Below the pieces are notes generated by a model. It saw nothing but the letters and a program-made list of their open reading frames with translations, ran no database searches and was not told the DNA's origin. Of a stretch of 64,000 nucleotides of DNA, positions 49,172 through 59,748 are shown in pieces. Every line of letters begins with the position of its first letter. Within the stretch, counting starts at the first letter, position 1. The stretch is taken from contig WNNJ02001433.1 of NCBI GenBank assembly GCA_012934845.2, positions 124,001-188,000 on the forward strand, in the 5' to 3' direction. Both the position numbers and the translations under genes were made by a program. This DNA is from Pomphorhynchus laevis. Its lineage: Eukaryota; Acanthocephala; Palaeacanthocephala; Echinorhynchida; Pomphorhynchidae.

Positions 49172-52138
49172 TTAGTTATTAAAATAAGGAAATGCAACAC
49201 GAAACATTGCTTGATCCATTCGTAGTCTTCTTTTAAAAGCACTAAGTGAACTGCATCCAACGGTGTCTGCATCAAGGTTGTTCCACAGCTCAACAATTCT
49301 TCTATCAAATTGCATCGCGCCCAATTTCTGTACTCTGTTTCTTCGAATAGTTAAAGAATGACCGCGAAGAACATTTGAACAACGTAGTTGAACCCTACTC
49401 CGAAGAGGGTGATGAGGACGTTGGAATAAATGCCAAACAAGGCACATATCCATGTACCGACGGGTCCATGTGACGGTCTCAAGTCCTAATGATCTCAGTC
49501 TGTCTTCATAAGGCAGCGACGCCAACGTTGGTGCTAGCTTTGTTGCCCTGCGAAGTACCCTCTCTGATTTCTTATGTTCATGCACAGTACGTGGGTATAC
49601 AACCGGAGCTGCATATAAAAGTCTACTCAATACATGTGCTAAAATCAGAGGCCGAAGAGCAGTCGGATTAACGCGAACAAACGCGCGTCGAATCATACCT
49701 ATCATTTTATTGGAGTTGGCACAAGCTTGATCAGTGTGCTTTTTGGTTGATAAATTAGAGGTAACCCATACTCCTAAATCTTTGTAACTATCGACACTTT
49801 CCACAATACAGTCCTTATATGTGTAACAAGCTGATGTTAGTTGCTTGCGAGCATTACCAATAATACGCATGTGTTTGCATTTCGAAACATTTATCACAAG
49901 CTTGTTTAACGCCGCCCACAACTCCAAATTATCTATGTCAGTTTGCAAATTATCAACATCCTCACATGAATGAATGGGCCGCCATATTTTTAAGTCATCT
50001 GCATACAAACATGATCGAGAGCGAATGCACCCAGGCAAATCGTTAACATAAATGCTGAATAAAAGCGGACCCAAAACTGAACCTTGAGGTACTCCAATAT
50101 GGCATTCTCTAGACACAGACAATGACCAATCGACAAGTACTCGAAAGCAACGATCACGAAGAAATTCTCTAATCCAATCAACTATTATGTTTGGGAGTCC
50201 AGTATTGACAAGTTTCTGAAGAAGTAGACCATGATCTACTCTATCAAAAGCTTTAGAAAAGTCGAAGAATATAATGTCTGTATCGATATAATGTGTCTTA
50301 TTCGCTGTCCAATCAAGATGAGCATCAAGCAAATTTGAAACAGTTGAATAACCCTCCCGAAATCCGTGCTGATTAGGGACTAAAATTTTTCCTACACGAA
50401 AAAACTCAACCATGTAGCGATGCACAAACCTCTCCAACACTCTACAGCAAATGCAGGTAATGCTCACCGGCCTATAATTCTCGACGGAAGAGCGATCTCC
50501 CTTCTTGAAGTAGGGAAGAACAATTGACTGCTTCCACACATTAGGAAGAGATCTTTCCAAGATTGACTGGCGAAAAATTGCACAGAGAGGAACGCAAATT
50601 GAGCCTGCTAATCTGCGCAGATAAACAGAAGGTAGTAAGTCACAACCTCTTGAATTATTTGCTTTTAGACGGCGTAATTCGGAATAGACTTTAGCTGGCG
50701 TTATCAAATTGTCAAGGTCCAACTCAAGACACGTGTCAGAGTAAGTGTTCAGCACACTAGATTCCATACAAAAAGTTTGATGTTCATTTGCGGGCTCTAC
50801 TGAAGTGCAATAGTGTGCCGCAAACTCTTCAGCTAGTTCATTCGCAGAAATGTCATAGAAGTAGTGACAAATCGAAGAATCAACAGCTCCCCTGCTTGAT
50901 AGGTACTGAAAAAGGACCTTTAAATCGTATTTACACTTGTTAGCTAATGCATTCTCAAATGCACACCGCTTCTTTCTCTTCAATGAATTGAATAAATTTC
51001 TTGCCTGTTTAAAAACATCATAACTACACTCCCCAACTTTGTAGCGATTGAAGATCAAATTACGAGTCCTCAATGCTGAACGTAACTCAGAATCGAACCA
51101 GGGAGAATCTTTTCGACGTGTCCTGCTTCTAAGTGGAGAGAATAAAATAAGCAGCGATTCTAAGGTTCTCTGAAAGTAATTCCACGCGCCGTGTACTCCA
51201 ACAACAGCGGGATCTGGCCAGGTAGCTGTTGAAAGTATTGACTTAATTGCACCTGTGTTGGTTTTGAAAGCATTAACCACTTGATTTTCACGCGGACCTC
51301 GAGTATCTTCTTGAAACCTTAACCTAATGATCAATACGCAATGATCAGACATACCGATCGGGGCATCATAACGGATAGCGTTAATAATCTCACTGTTCGA
51401 AGATAAACATACATCTAATAGAGATCTACTGTCACTAGCAAAACGAGTGTAATTTTGAACATGCTGAGTTAAACCACAATAGATGATACACTCCAGAAGG
51501 TCATAGGAAGCATGGTCACAAGTAGGAAAAGCCGTATACGAATTCCAATCAACCGAAGGCATATTCAAGTCACCAAGTATTAAAACATTGGAGGTACCTT
51601 TAGAATAAAGTTCTACTTCCCCAATCAGTTTATCTGTGGCGGCCAAGGGTGAACGATATACTACCCCCAGAACAAGCGGAGCGGTATGCATGAATTTTAC
51701 CCGACACCACAAACTTTCGACTTTATTAGAAGAAGAAGTGCTAAGAATAGTTACTTTCACATCGTTGCTCACATAAAGAATAACACCTCCACCTCTTCCA
51801 CTTTTACGATCACTGCGGAAAACCAGATAACCAGGGATGGAGACTTCATTATCAGTAATATCACTATATAGCCATGATTCTGTGATAGCGAGTAATTTAG
51901 GACGAATTAACTGAACTCTATATCTCAGTTCATCTATCTTCGATATAAGACTGCGAACATTACCATGGAGTATTTCACAATGCCCCAACATACCTCTGGG
52001 AGTATTCCTATCACCCCTTACACATCCAAATAACCCGGACGCTAAACCATTTAGACTCTGATAGGCAGAGTAGACGAGCCCGTTTCGATTACAGAATGCA
52101 CGCGAGGCGACATGACTAGTGGGCTCCAACTCAGCCAA
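49172..52138 (-). CDS. LINE-A ORF2: endonuclease-reverse transcriptase, intact
   Basis: 988 codons. AP-like endonuclease about residues 55-272 with HGNVRSLISKIDEL, E87 in TESW, GDLNMPSVDW (190-198), LLDVCL and S264-D-H266. RT about 480-780: NYRPVSITCICCRVLER, NQHGFREGYSTVSNLLDA, motif A FFDFSKAFD (624-632), GVPQGSVLGPLLFSIYVNDL and motif C YADD (712-715). The C-terminal part has LGVWVTSNLSTKKHTD, LLYAAPVVYP and LRGHSL, as in CR1-group elements. All catalytic residues I can check are present. It nicks target DNA and copies the element RNA from the nick. The start ATG lies inside ORF1; coupled or re-initiated translation is likely. Confidence 0.93.
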   Translation of the reverse strand: MAELEPTSHVASRAFCNRNGLVYSAYQSLNGLASGLFGCVRGDRNTPRGMLGHCEILHGNVRSLISKIDELRYRVQLIRPKLLAITESWLYSDITDNEVSIPGYLVFRSDRKSGRGGGVILYVSNDVKVTILSTSSSNKVESLWCRVKFMHTAPLVLGVVYRSPLAATDKLIGEVELYSKGTSNVLILGDLNMPSVDWNSYTAFPTCDHASYDLLECIIYCGLTQHVQNYTRFASDSRSLLDVCLSSNSEIINAIRYDAPIGMSDHCVLIIRLRFQEDTRGPRENQVVNAFKTNTGAIKSILSTATWPDPAVVGVHGAWNYFQRTLESLLILFSPLRSRTRRKDSPWFDSELRSALRTRNLIFNRYKVGECSYDVFKQARNLFNSLKRKKRCAFENALANKCKYDLKVLFQYLSSRGAVDSSICHYFYDISANELAEEFAAHYCTSVEPANEHQTFCMESSVLNTYSDTCLELDLDNLITPAKVYSELRRLKANNSRGCDLLPSVYLRRLAGSICVPLCAIFRQSILERSLPNVWKQSIVLPYFKKGDRSSVENYRPVSITCICCRVLERFVHRYMVEFFRVGKILVPNQHGFREGYSTVSNLLDAHLDWTANKTHYIDTDIIFFDFSKAFDRVDHGLLLQKLVNTGLPNIIVDWIREFLRDRCFRVLVDWSLSVSRECHIGVPQGSVLGPLLFSIYVNDLPGCIRSRSCLYADDLKIWRPIHSCEDVDNLQTDIDNLELWAALNKLVINVSKCKHMRIIGNARKQLTSACYTYKDCIVESVDSYKDLGVWVTSNLSTKKHTDQACANSNKMIGMIRRAFVRVNPTALRPLILAHVLSRLLYAAPVVYPRTVHEHKKSERVLRRATKLAPTLASLPYEDRLRSLGLETVTWTRRYMDMCLVWHLFQRPHHPLRSRVQLRCSNVLRGHSLTIRRNRVQKLGAMQFDRRIVELWNNLDADTVGCSSLSAFKRRLRMDQAMFRVAFPYFNN

Positions 52139-53238
52139 GTGCGTCGCTTCACAATCTGAAAATTTTTCACATAGAGATTTGTTTCTCCTTTAGCAACACG
52201 AGATGATAGTTCTTTTTTAACCTTCGATAATTTTTTTCGTTCTGATACATCAAGATCTTTCAGCAGTCGAATATTAGACCCTTTGAGACGGAACGAGTTT
52301 CTCAACATTAAGGTAGCATGAAGTTGGTTATGGAAGACAGCTTTGAGTAGTCGGGGTTTATTATTTAAAGCATTACGCTTACCTAGACGGAAAAGAGCGA
52401 TAAGTTTAACTTTTTGGACTGTCTCAATGTCACAGGAGCCAAGTACATGTGCCAGAATAGACCTCAAACTCTGAATGTCGTCATTCAGTCGTGCTTGCGC
52501 ATTCTCGAAGATAGACTCGGGCACATTAGCTAGAATAACTGAGCAACCTCTATTATATATCCGCTTATTTGAGATCACCCTATCGAGACCATCACAGGAC
52601 ACAGCAGATTGTGTATCTGTACATGCACGTAAGCTGGGTATTTGAGTATCCGTTTTAACAATATTCCGCAAGCTAGATAAGTCTGTCTGGGTATGTGAAT
52701 CATGAGACTCTAAAGAACTTGATGGTGACATCAAGGTGACGTGTGCGTTGCCCGAGGAAACGCACTGACCATCTTTGTTTGAGATATTACGAAATGTCGC
52801 ATTGTGAGCATTCGGCATCTTCGGTGTATCACTTTGTGAAATCGCTTCATCAGACAGAATATATTTCGAGACTTCGTCATACGGTCTTGACACTGAATTT
52901 GGAGTTGAATAGGAAGAACGCAAATATCCCCGCTTCCAAATACGGGATGCTACAGGTCCATTGCTGCCTACATAAGCTCCAGTTGTCCGAGTTCGGTTGT
53001 CAATATGTAAAGAAAGATCGGCAGAAGGACGATCAACGACAACGCATGTAGTCATATCGTTCGTAGTCTGTGATACTTTAGGGACTGTATTATCAGCAAT
53101 TTGTTGCAATTTGCGATCGCTTGTATTCTCATCAAGGGGAATAACGCAGGCAGTCGTATCATCACCAACCCGCGCATCCACAGGAACTACATTTTTAAAA
53201 GGATGTTGAGCTTTGGAAGAGGATATTTTATCGTCCAT
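52051..53238 (-). CDS. LINE-A ORF1 protein, intact, without the PHD-like finger
   Basis: 395 codons. The first 230 residues are Ser/Thr/Asp-rich and lack the cysteine cluster found at the N-terminus of ORF1 in the copies at 32.7 and 43.8 kb. The C-terminal domain is shared: VILANVPES, ALFRLGKRN, RLLKAVF, FRLKGSNIRLLKDLD and NLYVKNFQIVKRR. So this lineage may have lost or replaced its N-terminal module. Expected to bind element RNA. Its stop lies 88 bp inside ORF2. Confidence 0.85.
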   Translation of the reverse strand: MDDKISSSKAQHPFKNVVPVDARVGDDTTACVIPLDENTSDRKLQQIADNTVPKVSQTTNDMTTCVVVDRPSADLSLHIDNRTRTTGAYVGSNGPVASRIWKRGYLRSSYSTPNSVSRPYDEVSKYILSDEAISQSDTPKMPNAHNATFRNISNKDGQCVSSGNAHVTLMSPSSSLESHDSHTQTDLSSLRNIVKTDTQIPSLRACTDTQSAVSCDGLDRVISNKRIYNRGCSVILANVPESIFENAQARLNDDIQSLRSILAHVLGSCDIETVQKVKLIALFRLGKRNALNNKPRLLKAVFHNQLHATLMLRNSFRLKGSNIRLLKDLDVSERKKLSKVKKELSSRVAKGETNLYVKNFQIVKRRTWLSWSPLVMSPRVHSVIETGSSTLPIRV

Positions 53239-53269
53239 GTATCGAAATAATATTTCGATACCATAAATA

Positions 53270-53681
53270 CTTTTGAATATTTCGATAACTGAATGCTTGA
53301 GATTACAACATTATTGATTATACGAGACCAAAATATCTATTTTGATATCAAATGATGCGAAATGCGAGCAATAACGGAGAATTGGAAAAAATGATTTTTT
53401 TAATAGGATTGATAATACAAATCAGATTGAACGATGCTTAGAGTAGATAGCAAATGAAAATAGGCAAAGGCTTGTTATGAGCGAAAATAACTGGTTTTAA
53501 TAGCAATAAGCTGCTTTTAATAACAACTCATCTTACAATCAACGATTGGTTAAGTTGAAAAGTACATATATCTGTATCAAAAACTTACAATCTCACATTT
53601 TTATTAACAATGCAAGTTCACTGCCTTTTACGACTGTATAGAACGCTCTCAGAACAAAATTTAAAATCTATTATGTTCAAT
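53270..53681. repeat. Middle part of the duplicated POLA1-intron segment
   Basis: Matches 24470-24857 closely (CGATAACTG, GGCAAAGGCTTGTTATGAGC, TTTACGACTGTATAGAACGC). It is bounded on the left by LINE-A and on the right by the LINE-B insertion. Confidence 0.8.
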
Positions 53682-54422
53682 TTTTATCTCCTCCCATTGT
53701 ATCTTTTGCCTCATCGATCATCCCTATAGTCCACAATCTCACTTTCTTAGGCTTCCATTTCGATGATCACCTTTCCCTTAAACCCTTCGTCCGTGACAAG
53801 GTCCGCTCGTCTAACTTAATTCTTCGTGACATCCGCCGTATCCGCCCCCTTATCGACTTCGGTTCTTGTATGCCTCTTCTTTCATCGCTTCTTTTCCCTA
53901 AAATCGATTACTGCCTTAGCTTTTTCGCCTATTCTCCAAAATCCATCATCCTTCCCCTACAACGAATAATCAACACCACCGTTCGAGTGCTCTTTCGTCT
54001 CCGTCGCTTCGACCACACATCCACATATTTTGCCCAACTCTCCTGGCCCACCATCCACATCCGCATCAAACTCCGCCTTATTCTCGTTACTTTTCGTCTC
54101 ATCGCTGTCGGCTCCCCATCGTTCATCAACCTTCCTTTCTTAGACGATGCTCGCCCCACCTCGCTATCGCTTCGTTCCTGTCATACCATCTTACTCAACG
54201 TTCCTAATTACTCCAACAACTACGGTCTCCGATCCTTCCTCGTCGCCGGCTCACTCGCCTGGAATCAACTCCCTCTCGACGTCCGCCGCGCCCCCTCCTT
54301 TATCAAATTCAAACATCTCCTCCGTTCACACCTTCTCGACACCTGATTCACAGTTTTGTTTTGTTGTGGTCATGTAAGCGTGCGCTGGCACGCATTTGGC
54401 ACGTTAAATAAATCCTTTTTTT
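53682..54422 (+). mobile_element. LINE-B 3' end inserted in the duplicated segment
   Basis: 158 open codons (53870-54346) with FPKIDYCLSFFAYSPKSI, RRFDHTSTYFAQLSWP, AVGSPSFINLPFLDDARP, LRSFLVAGSLAWNQLPLDV and RRAPSFIKF. The 3' UTR has the GCGTGCGCTGGCACGC hairpin, CATTTGGCACG and AATAAAT. The empty site is preserved at about 24857 in the POLA1 intron; an AATTT text at both edges is a probable short target duplication. Confidence 0.85.
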
Positions 54423-54424
54423 AA

Positions 54425-54592
54425 TTTAGTTGCACTAATGAACTGTATGAAAGGTAGGAAATGACTATTATATTTGATACGTAACTGATTTAGACAGAAT
54501 GCAACAAGATAATTATAATAATGCAATTAAGAAACTACAAAGAAAATCAAAAGATAATACCAAAAATTGAATATATTGTAAAAACATTAACT
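54425..54592. repeat. Right part of the duplicated POLA1-intron segment
   Basis: Matches 24860-25013 (GTTGCACTAA, AACTGTATGAAAGGTAGG, GACAGAATGCAACAAG). After it a family R repeat begins, which is not present at the matching place in the POLA1 intron. Confidence 0.78.
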
Positions 54593-54599
54593 CTGGCGA

Positions 54600-54885
54600 A
54601 TCAGATAAGATGAGTGAGTCTACGTATTTTATATATCAAGTTGAAATTTAAAATTAAAATTTAAAATAAAAGTCTATTATTAACTGACTTATAAATAATA
54701 TACGATGTGACAGAATAAGGATTAGAGATCATGAAGAACTTATATGTTATCAGGTTTAGGCGCTTATTTCTTGACCCATCATAGCAGCGGGTCAAACACA
54801 TGCTTATAGCGTATATACTCTGATGAAATTTTATTATCTAGTGCATATTATTCTAATACAAAACGTATTGTATATTATTCATACT
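54600..54885 (+). repeat. Dispersed repeat family R, right-hand copy
   Basis: Contains GTGAGTCTACGTATTTTATA, CAGAATAAGGATTAGAG, TATGTTATCAGGTTTAGG, CATAGCAGCGGGTC and TCTGATGAAATTTTATTATC, so it spans nearly the whole family consensus with moderate divergence. The following 54885-55150 is AT-rich with no feature. Confidence 0.7.
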
Positions 54886-55149
54886 ATTTTTTGCTTAATG
54901 ATTTAAATAAGTTTTTAATGATATTTTGTTGATTTATATATTGTAAATTTTATATTTTAATAATATTTTATTGGTTAATGTATTGTAAAATATAATATTT
55001 TAATAATATTTTTTGATTTATATTTCTTTATCATAAGAAATAAAGAAAATCATAAAACTTGCTTGAAAATTAGAGAAAAATAATATTATCATATCAATAT
55101 GATTTCATCTTAAACTCAGGACACTTAGAATTCCATCGATCCATAAAAA

Positions 55150-55920
55150 AGTCTAAAATAATGTGGATCCTCCCCCCGTCAACCTAACATATCTCCTCCC
55201 CTTGTATCTTTTGCATTATCAATAATCCCCATAGTCCACAATCTCACTTTATTAAGATTTTATTTCGATGATCATATTTTCCTTATCCCCTTCGTCCGCG
55301 AAAAGATCCGCTTGTCTAACTTAATTCTCCGTGACATCCGCCGTATCCGCCCCCTTAAAGACTTCCGTTCCTGTATATATCTTTTTTCATCACTTCTTTT
55401 CCCTAAAATTGATTAATGCCTTAGCCTTTTCGTCAATTCTCTAAAATCCATCAGCCTACCCCTACAACGCATCATCAAATCCGCCGTTCGAGTGCTTCTA
55501 CGTCTCCGAAGCTTTGACCACACATCCACATATCTTGCCCAACTCTCCAGGCCCACCATCTACATCAGACTACAACTCCGCCTTCTCGTAACTTTTCGTT
55601 TCATCGCTGTCGGCTTCCCATCGTTCATCAATCTCCCTTTCTTACACGACACTCGCCCCACCTCTCTATCACTGCGTTCCCGTAATTCCCTCTTACTCCG
55701 CGTTTCCAATTACTCTAACAACTACTGTCTCTGATCATTCCTCGTTACCGCCTCACTCGCCTGGAATCAGTTCCCTCTCAACATCCGCCGCGATCCCTCT
55801 TTTATTGCATTCAAATGCCGCCTCCGTACCCACCACATCGAAACATGATTTAGATTTGTGTTGTTGTATCATGTAAGCGTGCGCCGACCCGCATTTGCCA
55901 CGTAAAAAATAAATCTTTCT
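55150..55920 (+). mobile_element. LINE-B 3' fragment
   Basis: Similar to the copies at 37.4 and 53.7 kb: KSKIMWILPP-like start, then RSFDHTSTYLAQLSRPTIYI, FPSFINLPFLHDTRP and the hairpin GCGTGCGCCGACCCGC with CATTTGCCACG. Several frameshifts. It ends directly before LINE-C. Confidence 0.8.
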
Positions 55921-55981
55921 TATATCAAATAGTGCACTTCAAGAAACGCTAATTACATAGCTTTGCACAGATTCTAATTTC

Positions 55982-57244
55982 ATGACAGAAAAAATTGTAA
56001 AAAAATTTACCATCGGTGCTTCAAACAACTTACAAAATCAAGCAAATATGGAACGGAACTCAGGTATTTCCAATGTAACATCGAATTTTCAAGCCAAAGA
56101 AAACAAGGTTAGTCCTATTTCGTCTAATTTTTTAATCTCAAGCACGGATGGAGAACTCCTTCCTGTGCCTAAAGTGGTGAATCTGGTAATAATCAGACTT
56201 CTTCAACCATTTGAAAGGAAGAATCTTTTCAATATTTTTCTGAGAGAGTTTACAAGCTCTTATAAGAAGAGAATTCTATTTAATTCGATAAAATATTTAG
56301 ATTCCGAAATCCGGGTTTCTTTCAGCTCTCCAGATCTGGCAGCATCGTACCTAGAATTTTTCGAAACACACCTAAAAGAATTTGGGTCAACTACTTACAG
56401 GCCTATTCAGGCGACTCTGAAAATTAATAATTTTCCGCCCTTCGCAACGGAGGAAGATATCATTGCTCTCACATCTGAGTTCAAAATTCATAATATTCGC
56501 CCAATCCTGGGCAAGAAAGGCCAGGCTATACCAATAGCATTCTGTTCTACCGCAGTCGACCAGGCGGAATGTCTGGCTAAAAGCAAATGTAACCCCTTTC
56601 TGGGGTACAATCTTTCTTTCAATATCGTAGATGCTGATGACTTAACATACCCCCATTGCAATGGGTGCCACCTCTGGGGGCACTGGTCCTCGAACTGTAC
56701 TAGGCCCCATACGTGTGGGGTTTGCAGCTCTTCCGAAGTCCATGAGGGGAAATGTTCTCTCCCCCCTCTGTGTTCCAATTGTGGTGGTCAGCACCCGGCC
56801 TGGTCTAGAAGATGTTCTATCTTCAAAGAATACAAATTAAGGCATTGTGGGGCACCGGTCAAACCGGCCCACTTTGCCGCTGCCAGCTTATCCAATTCAA
56901 ACGGTTATGGTATGTCGGACACCGACATTTTCAAAATTGTTGACGCAAGACTACAGATATATAAAGACGAGATTCGAGCCTTAACGAACCATCTGATAGC
57001 GAAATTCGAGGAGTCCCGTTCTCCTCCATCGACGATTCTTACCTCTTCAAAGAGAGCCCCCCGTTCTAAGAAGAGATCATCTTCTAAACAAAAGTTGGCT
57101 TCCTTGAAGTTGGCAAAGAAAGATGATATATGTTGGGAGTTGTTGGCCTCAAAGGGAGATGAAGATAATGCCGGTGGGCAAGTGTCTTCTCCTGGTAGGG
57201 CTGGGAGTGAGAAGGGCAACTTTCTCTCTCCTAGTTTCTGCTAG
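55982..57244 (+). CDS. LINE-C ORF1 (Gag-like, three CCHC-type knuckles)
   Basis: 420 codons. Residues about 60-200 form two RRM-like segments (VNLVIIRLLQPFERKNLF; ATLKINNFPPFATEEDI). At about 222-275 three knuckles follow: CNGCHLWGHWSSNC (C-x2-C-x4-H-x4-C), CGVCSSSEVHEGKC and CSNCGGQHPAWSRRC. Then comes a Lys/Ser-rich tail. This is the standard layout of ORF1 in the I/Jockey/R1 groups, which packages element RNA. The first 28 residues include the text TIGASNNLQNQANM that recurs in ORF2 at the nucleotide level. Its stop is 34 bp before ORF2. Confidence 0.88.
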   Translation: MTEKIVKKFTIGASNNLQNQANMERNSGISNVTSNFQAKENKVSPISSNFLISSTDGELLPVPKVVNLVIIRLLQPFERKNLFNIFLREFTSSYKKRILFNSIKYLDSEIRVSFSSPDLAASYLEFFETHLKEFGSTTYRPIQATLKINNFPPFATEEDIIALTSEFKIHNIRPILGKKGQAIPIAFCSTAVDQAECLAKSKCNPFLGYNLSFNIVDADDLTYPHCNGCHLWGHWSSNCTRPHTCGVCSSSEVHEGKCSLPPLCSNCGGQHPAWSRRCSIFKEYKLRHCGAPVKPAHFAAASLSNSNGYGMSDTDIFKIVDARLQIYKDEIRALTNHLIAKFEESRSPPSTILTSSKRAPRSKKRSSSKQKLASLKLAKKDDICWELLASKGDEDNAGGQVSSPGRAGSEKGNFLSPSFC

Positions 57245-57278
57245 GAGGTAGGCATCCCACTCCAGCTGTCGTAACACA

Positions 57279-59748
57279 ATGCAAAGTAGTCAAGAGCCTT
57301 TTTCACTGAATATACTTCAGTGGAATTCGGGAGGTGCTTCTGCCCTTAGCCTTCTATCTGGTAGAGATGCGGATGTTATAGTCCTTCAGGAGACGCGGTC
57401 TATCCGTATCCCCCAGGACATTACTCGATTTATCCCCAAGCATATTTACACCCACTTCACTCCGTACATAACCCCTCCTCACGCCTCTTCATCTCAAGGT
57501 CTTTTAACCCTAGTTAAATGCTCCTTAAGATCATCCCTTCTTTTAAACTATTCTTGTCCAGCCCTGTCTTGTTTAGCTGTTTCACTTTGTAAGAATGGTA
57601 AACGTATCAGCATAGCCAATATCTATATTAGGCCAGGGGAAATTCACAAGAACCGTGATCTCCTGGACCGTATTTTGGGTAGTGGCTATGACATGTTACT
57701 CGGTGACTTCAACGACAGAACTGGTCGTTGGATTAATGCAGCACTCCGCAGAGCCAGGAACGATTACCTTATTCACAAACCACCGTCCCCAACTTTTCAT
57801 TGCTCAACAACTAATTCTCTCCTCGACATATTACTGCTTCATAAGATGTGGTTGTTGAAACCCATCTGTACTGAGCAGTCGCGCCAAAAACAGACCATCT
57901 CTCATGACCTAATTCGTTGGCGGATAGAGGAAGATACGTTGCTTAGAAGGAGGTTTCACTTTGATCCCATCATAGTGGCTTTCTTTCAGGCGGCTATCCA
58001 ACTCTTCCCCAGAATTGGTAATGAGAATTTGACCGAATTTAATTCCTTCCTCTCCTCGCAAGCTACCGCGTTTCTTTCGACTACCTATAAATGTCATATT
58101 TACAATCCCACTCCAACAAAACTCAAGGTTTTGGCTAAAATGCTACGTCTTCCCAATGTCTCTGTTTCCGCCAGGCAGGCCATCTCGAATGAATACTGGA
58201 GCACTAGATATAGGTTCCAGCTGAGCAGGGATAAGGCGAACATCGCTCACCTTAACCCTTCTCAGTCTTCCTTCTGGAAGATATTTAAGAAGGAGAAGTT
58301 TGTCTGTTGGAAGGATATAGCTTTGGGTTGGATTGGTAGTATAGGCCTTGATAATGCTTTGAAGGAGTCAATATCCCTACATAATTATGGAGCCACTCAA
58401 TCTCCCCAACCAATCCCGCCTTGGGGTGACTTCAGGAGCAGGGACTTATCTGTTACAGATATCCTTATCTCCTGGGGGCCACTTCCGGGCACCTCTAAAT
58501 CCGTCGCTCCACTATCTTCTCGAGTCTGTCAGCTTTTGACAGCCGATCAAAGAAGAGAAGTGGCCGTCACAATGCTTTTAGCCTCACCATCCGATGTAGC
58601 CGGCATCAATATTAGTCGTAGAATTTTCTTACCAAAGCATAGTCCGGTTTCATGTCCCAAAGATCTGCGTCCCATTTCGATTCAAAACTCCCTCATCTCC
58701 ATCTACGAAAAAGCGCTTGCGCGTAGAATCCGCGACCATTTAAGTAGGCGTAATTTGATCCCACCGAGTTTTCACGGGTTTGTCAAGGGACGCTCGGTTC
58801 ATTCAGCAATAGGTGAAGTGCATCAGTTTTGTAGGGATAATAGCCATCAACTAGCTGTGGCTGTTTTCCTTGACTTTTCTTGACTTTTACCATCGGTGCT
58901 TCAAACAACTTACAAAATCAAGCAAATATGGACTCAGGTCCCTCGGGTTGCCTGCGAGAATTGTTAACAGGGTGGAGATATTACTGTTTACCAAGAGGTT
59001 CTACTATGAAGACGACCCTGATGCGTGTCAGTTCTACCCTATTACAGGTGTGCCCCAAGGATCCCCACTTTCTCCTATCTTATTTCTTGCTGCCTCCATT
59101 GTACTATTCAAGAATTTTAAACGTGATCAACATCTAGTGGTATACGCTGATGATACCACGGCCCTGTTCTCTGGACGCAGGTGCAAAGATGTCGCTTCGG
59201 ACATCAGCCGTTTCTTTTTAAGATTAACAGACCAGCTGACCCTATCCAATCTTATTTTAAATTCATCCAAATCGCAGGTAGTTGTCTTTCATGGCACCCC
59301 TGCGACAAAGAAAAAATTAAAGAGACTAGCACTCTCAGCTCTATCTTCTATATTGACTAATCAACCACTCCCTACCTTCACAAGTCGAGTAAAATACCTG
59401 GGGTTCACTGTTACGGTGAACTGGTCGGCGAAAGCTGACCTGGATAGACTTAAACGTATCCTGAAGAAAGCTAGGTGGGCCCTGAAACGGGCTCAGCATC
59501 TGTCGTTGAATGGGAAAATCCAAGTGTGCCTTTGGGGTACTTGGGCTATCTCGGGATTAGTCTTCTTTTCGAGAGGACGTCCTCCAGAGCAAAGACTAAG
59601 GTTTCTCAAGCTCCTCATCTCGCGATTACCGCGCATAGTCCGCCTAGATTGGATTCTTCGGGGGGTGATAGACCCCGGGTGGTTCAGTCGAAGAGCGGCG
59701 TGTTGGATTAGCTGGAGGGCTCAGATCCCGCTGGACCTGAGGCCGTAG
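57279..59748 (+). pseudogene. LINE-C ORF2 (endonuclease-RT) with internal replacement
   Basis: First frame 57279-58883: endonuclease with ILQWNSGGASALSLL, VLQETRSIR, LLGDFNDRTGRW and NSLLDILLL; then the RT start with LPKHSPVSCPKDLRPISIQN, FHGFVKGRSVHSAI and AVFLDFS, the first half of motif A. Second frame, from about 58932: LRSLGLPARIVNRVEILLF, GVPQGSPLSPILF, motif C VVYADDTTALF, ending DLRP and TAG. Between them about 54 nt come from ORF1 (56006-56065), preceded by a tandem CTTGACTTTT, so the motif A end and following helix are lost and the frame is broken. Confidence 0.85.

Larger units (their letters stand above)
49095..53262 (-). mobile_element. LINE-A copy with both ORFs intact
   Basis: Minus strand: ORF1 (53238-52051), ORF2 (52138-49172) overlapping by 88 bp in another frame, and a 3' UTR ending in an (AAT)n-type tail at 49094-49110. 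Both frames are fully open, so this is the youngest LINE-A copy in the window and could be mobile. It lies inside a segment duplicated from the POLA1 intron. The 5' edge near 53262 is not exactly fixed; a TATCGAAAT/ATTTCGATA palindrome marks it. Confidence 0.88.
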
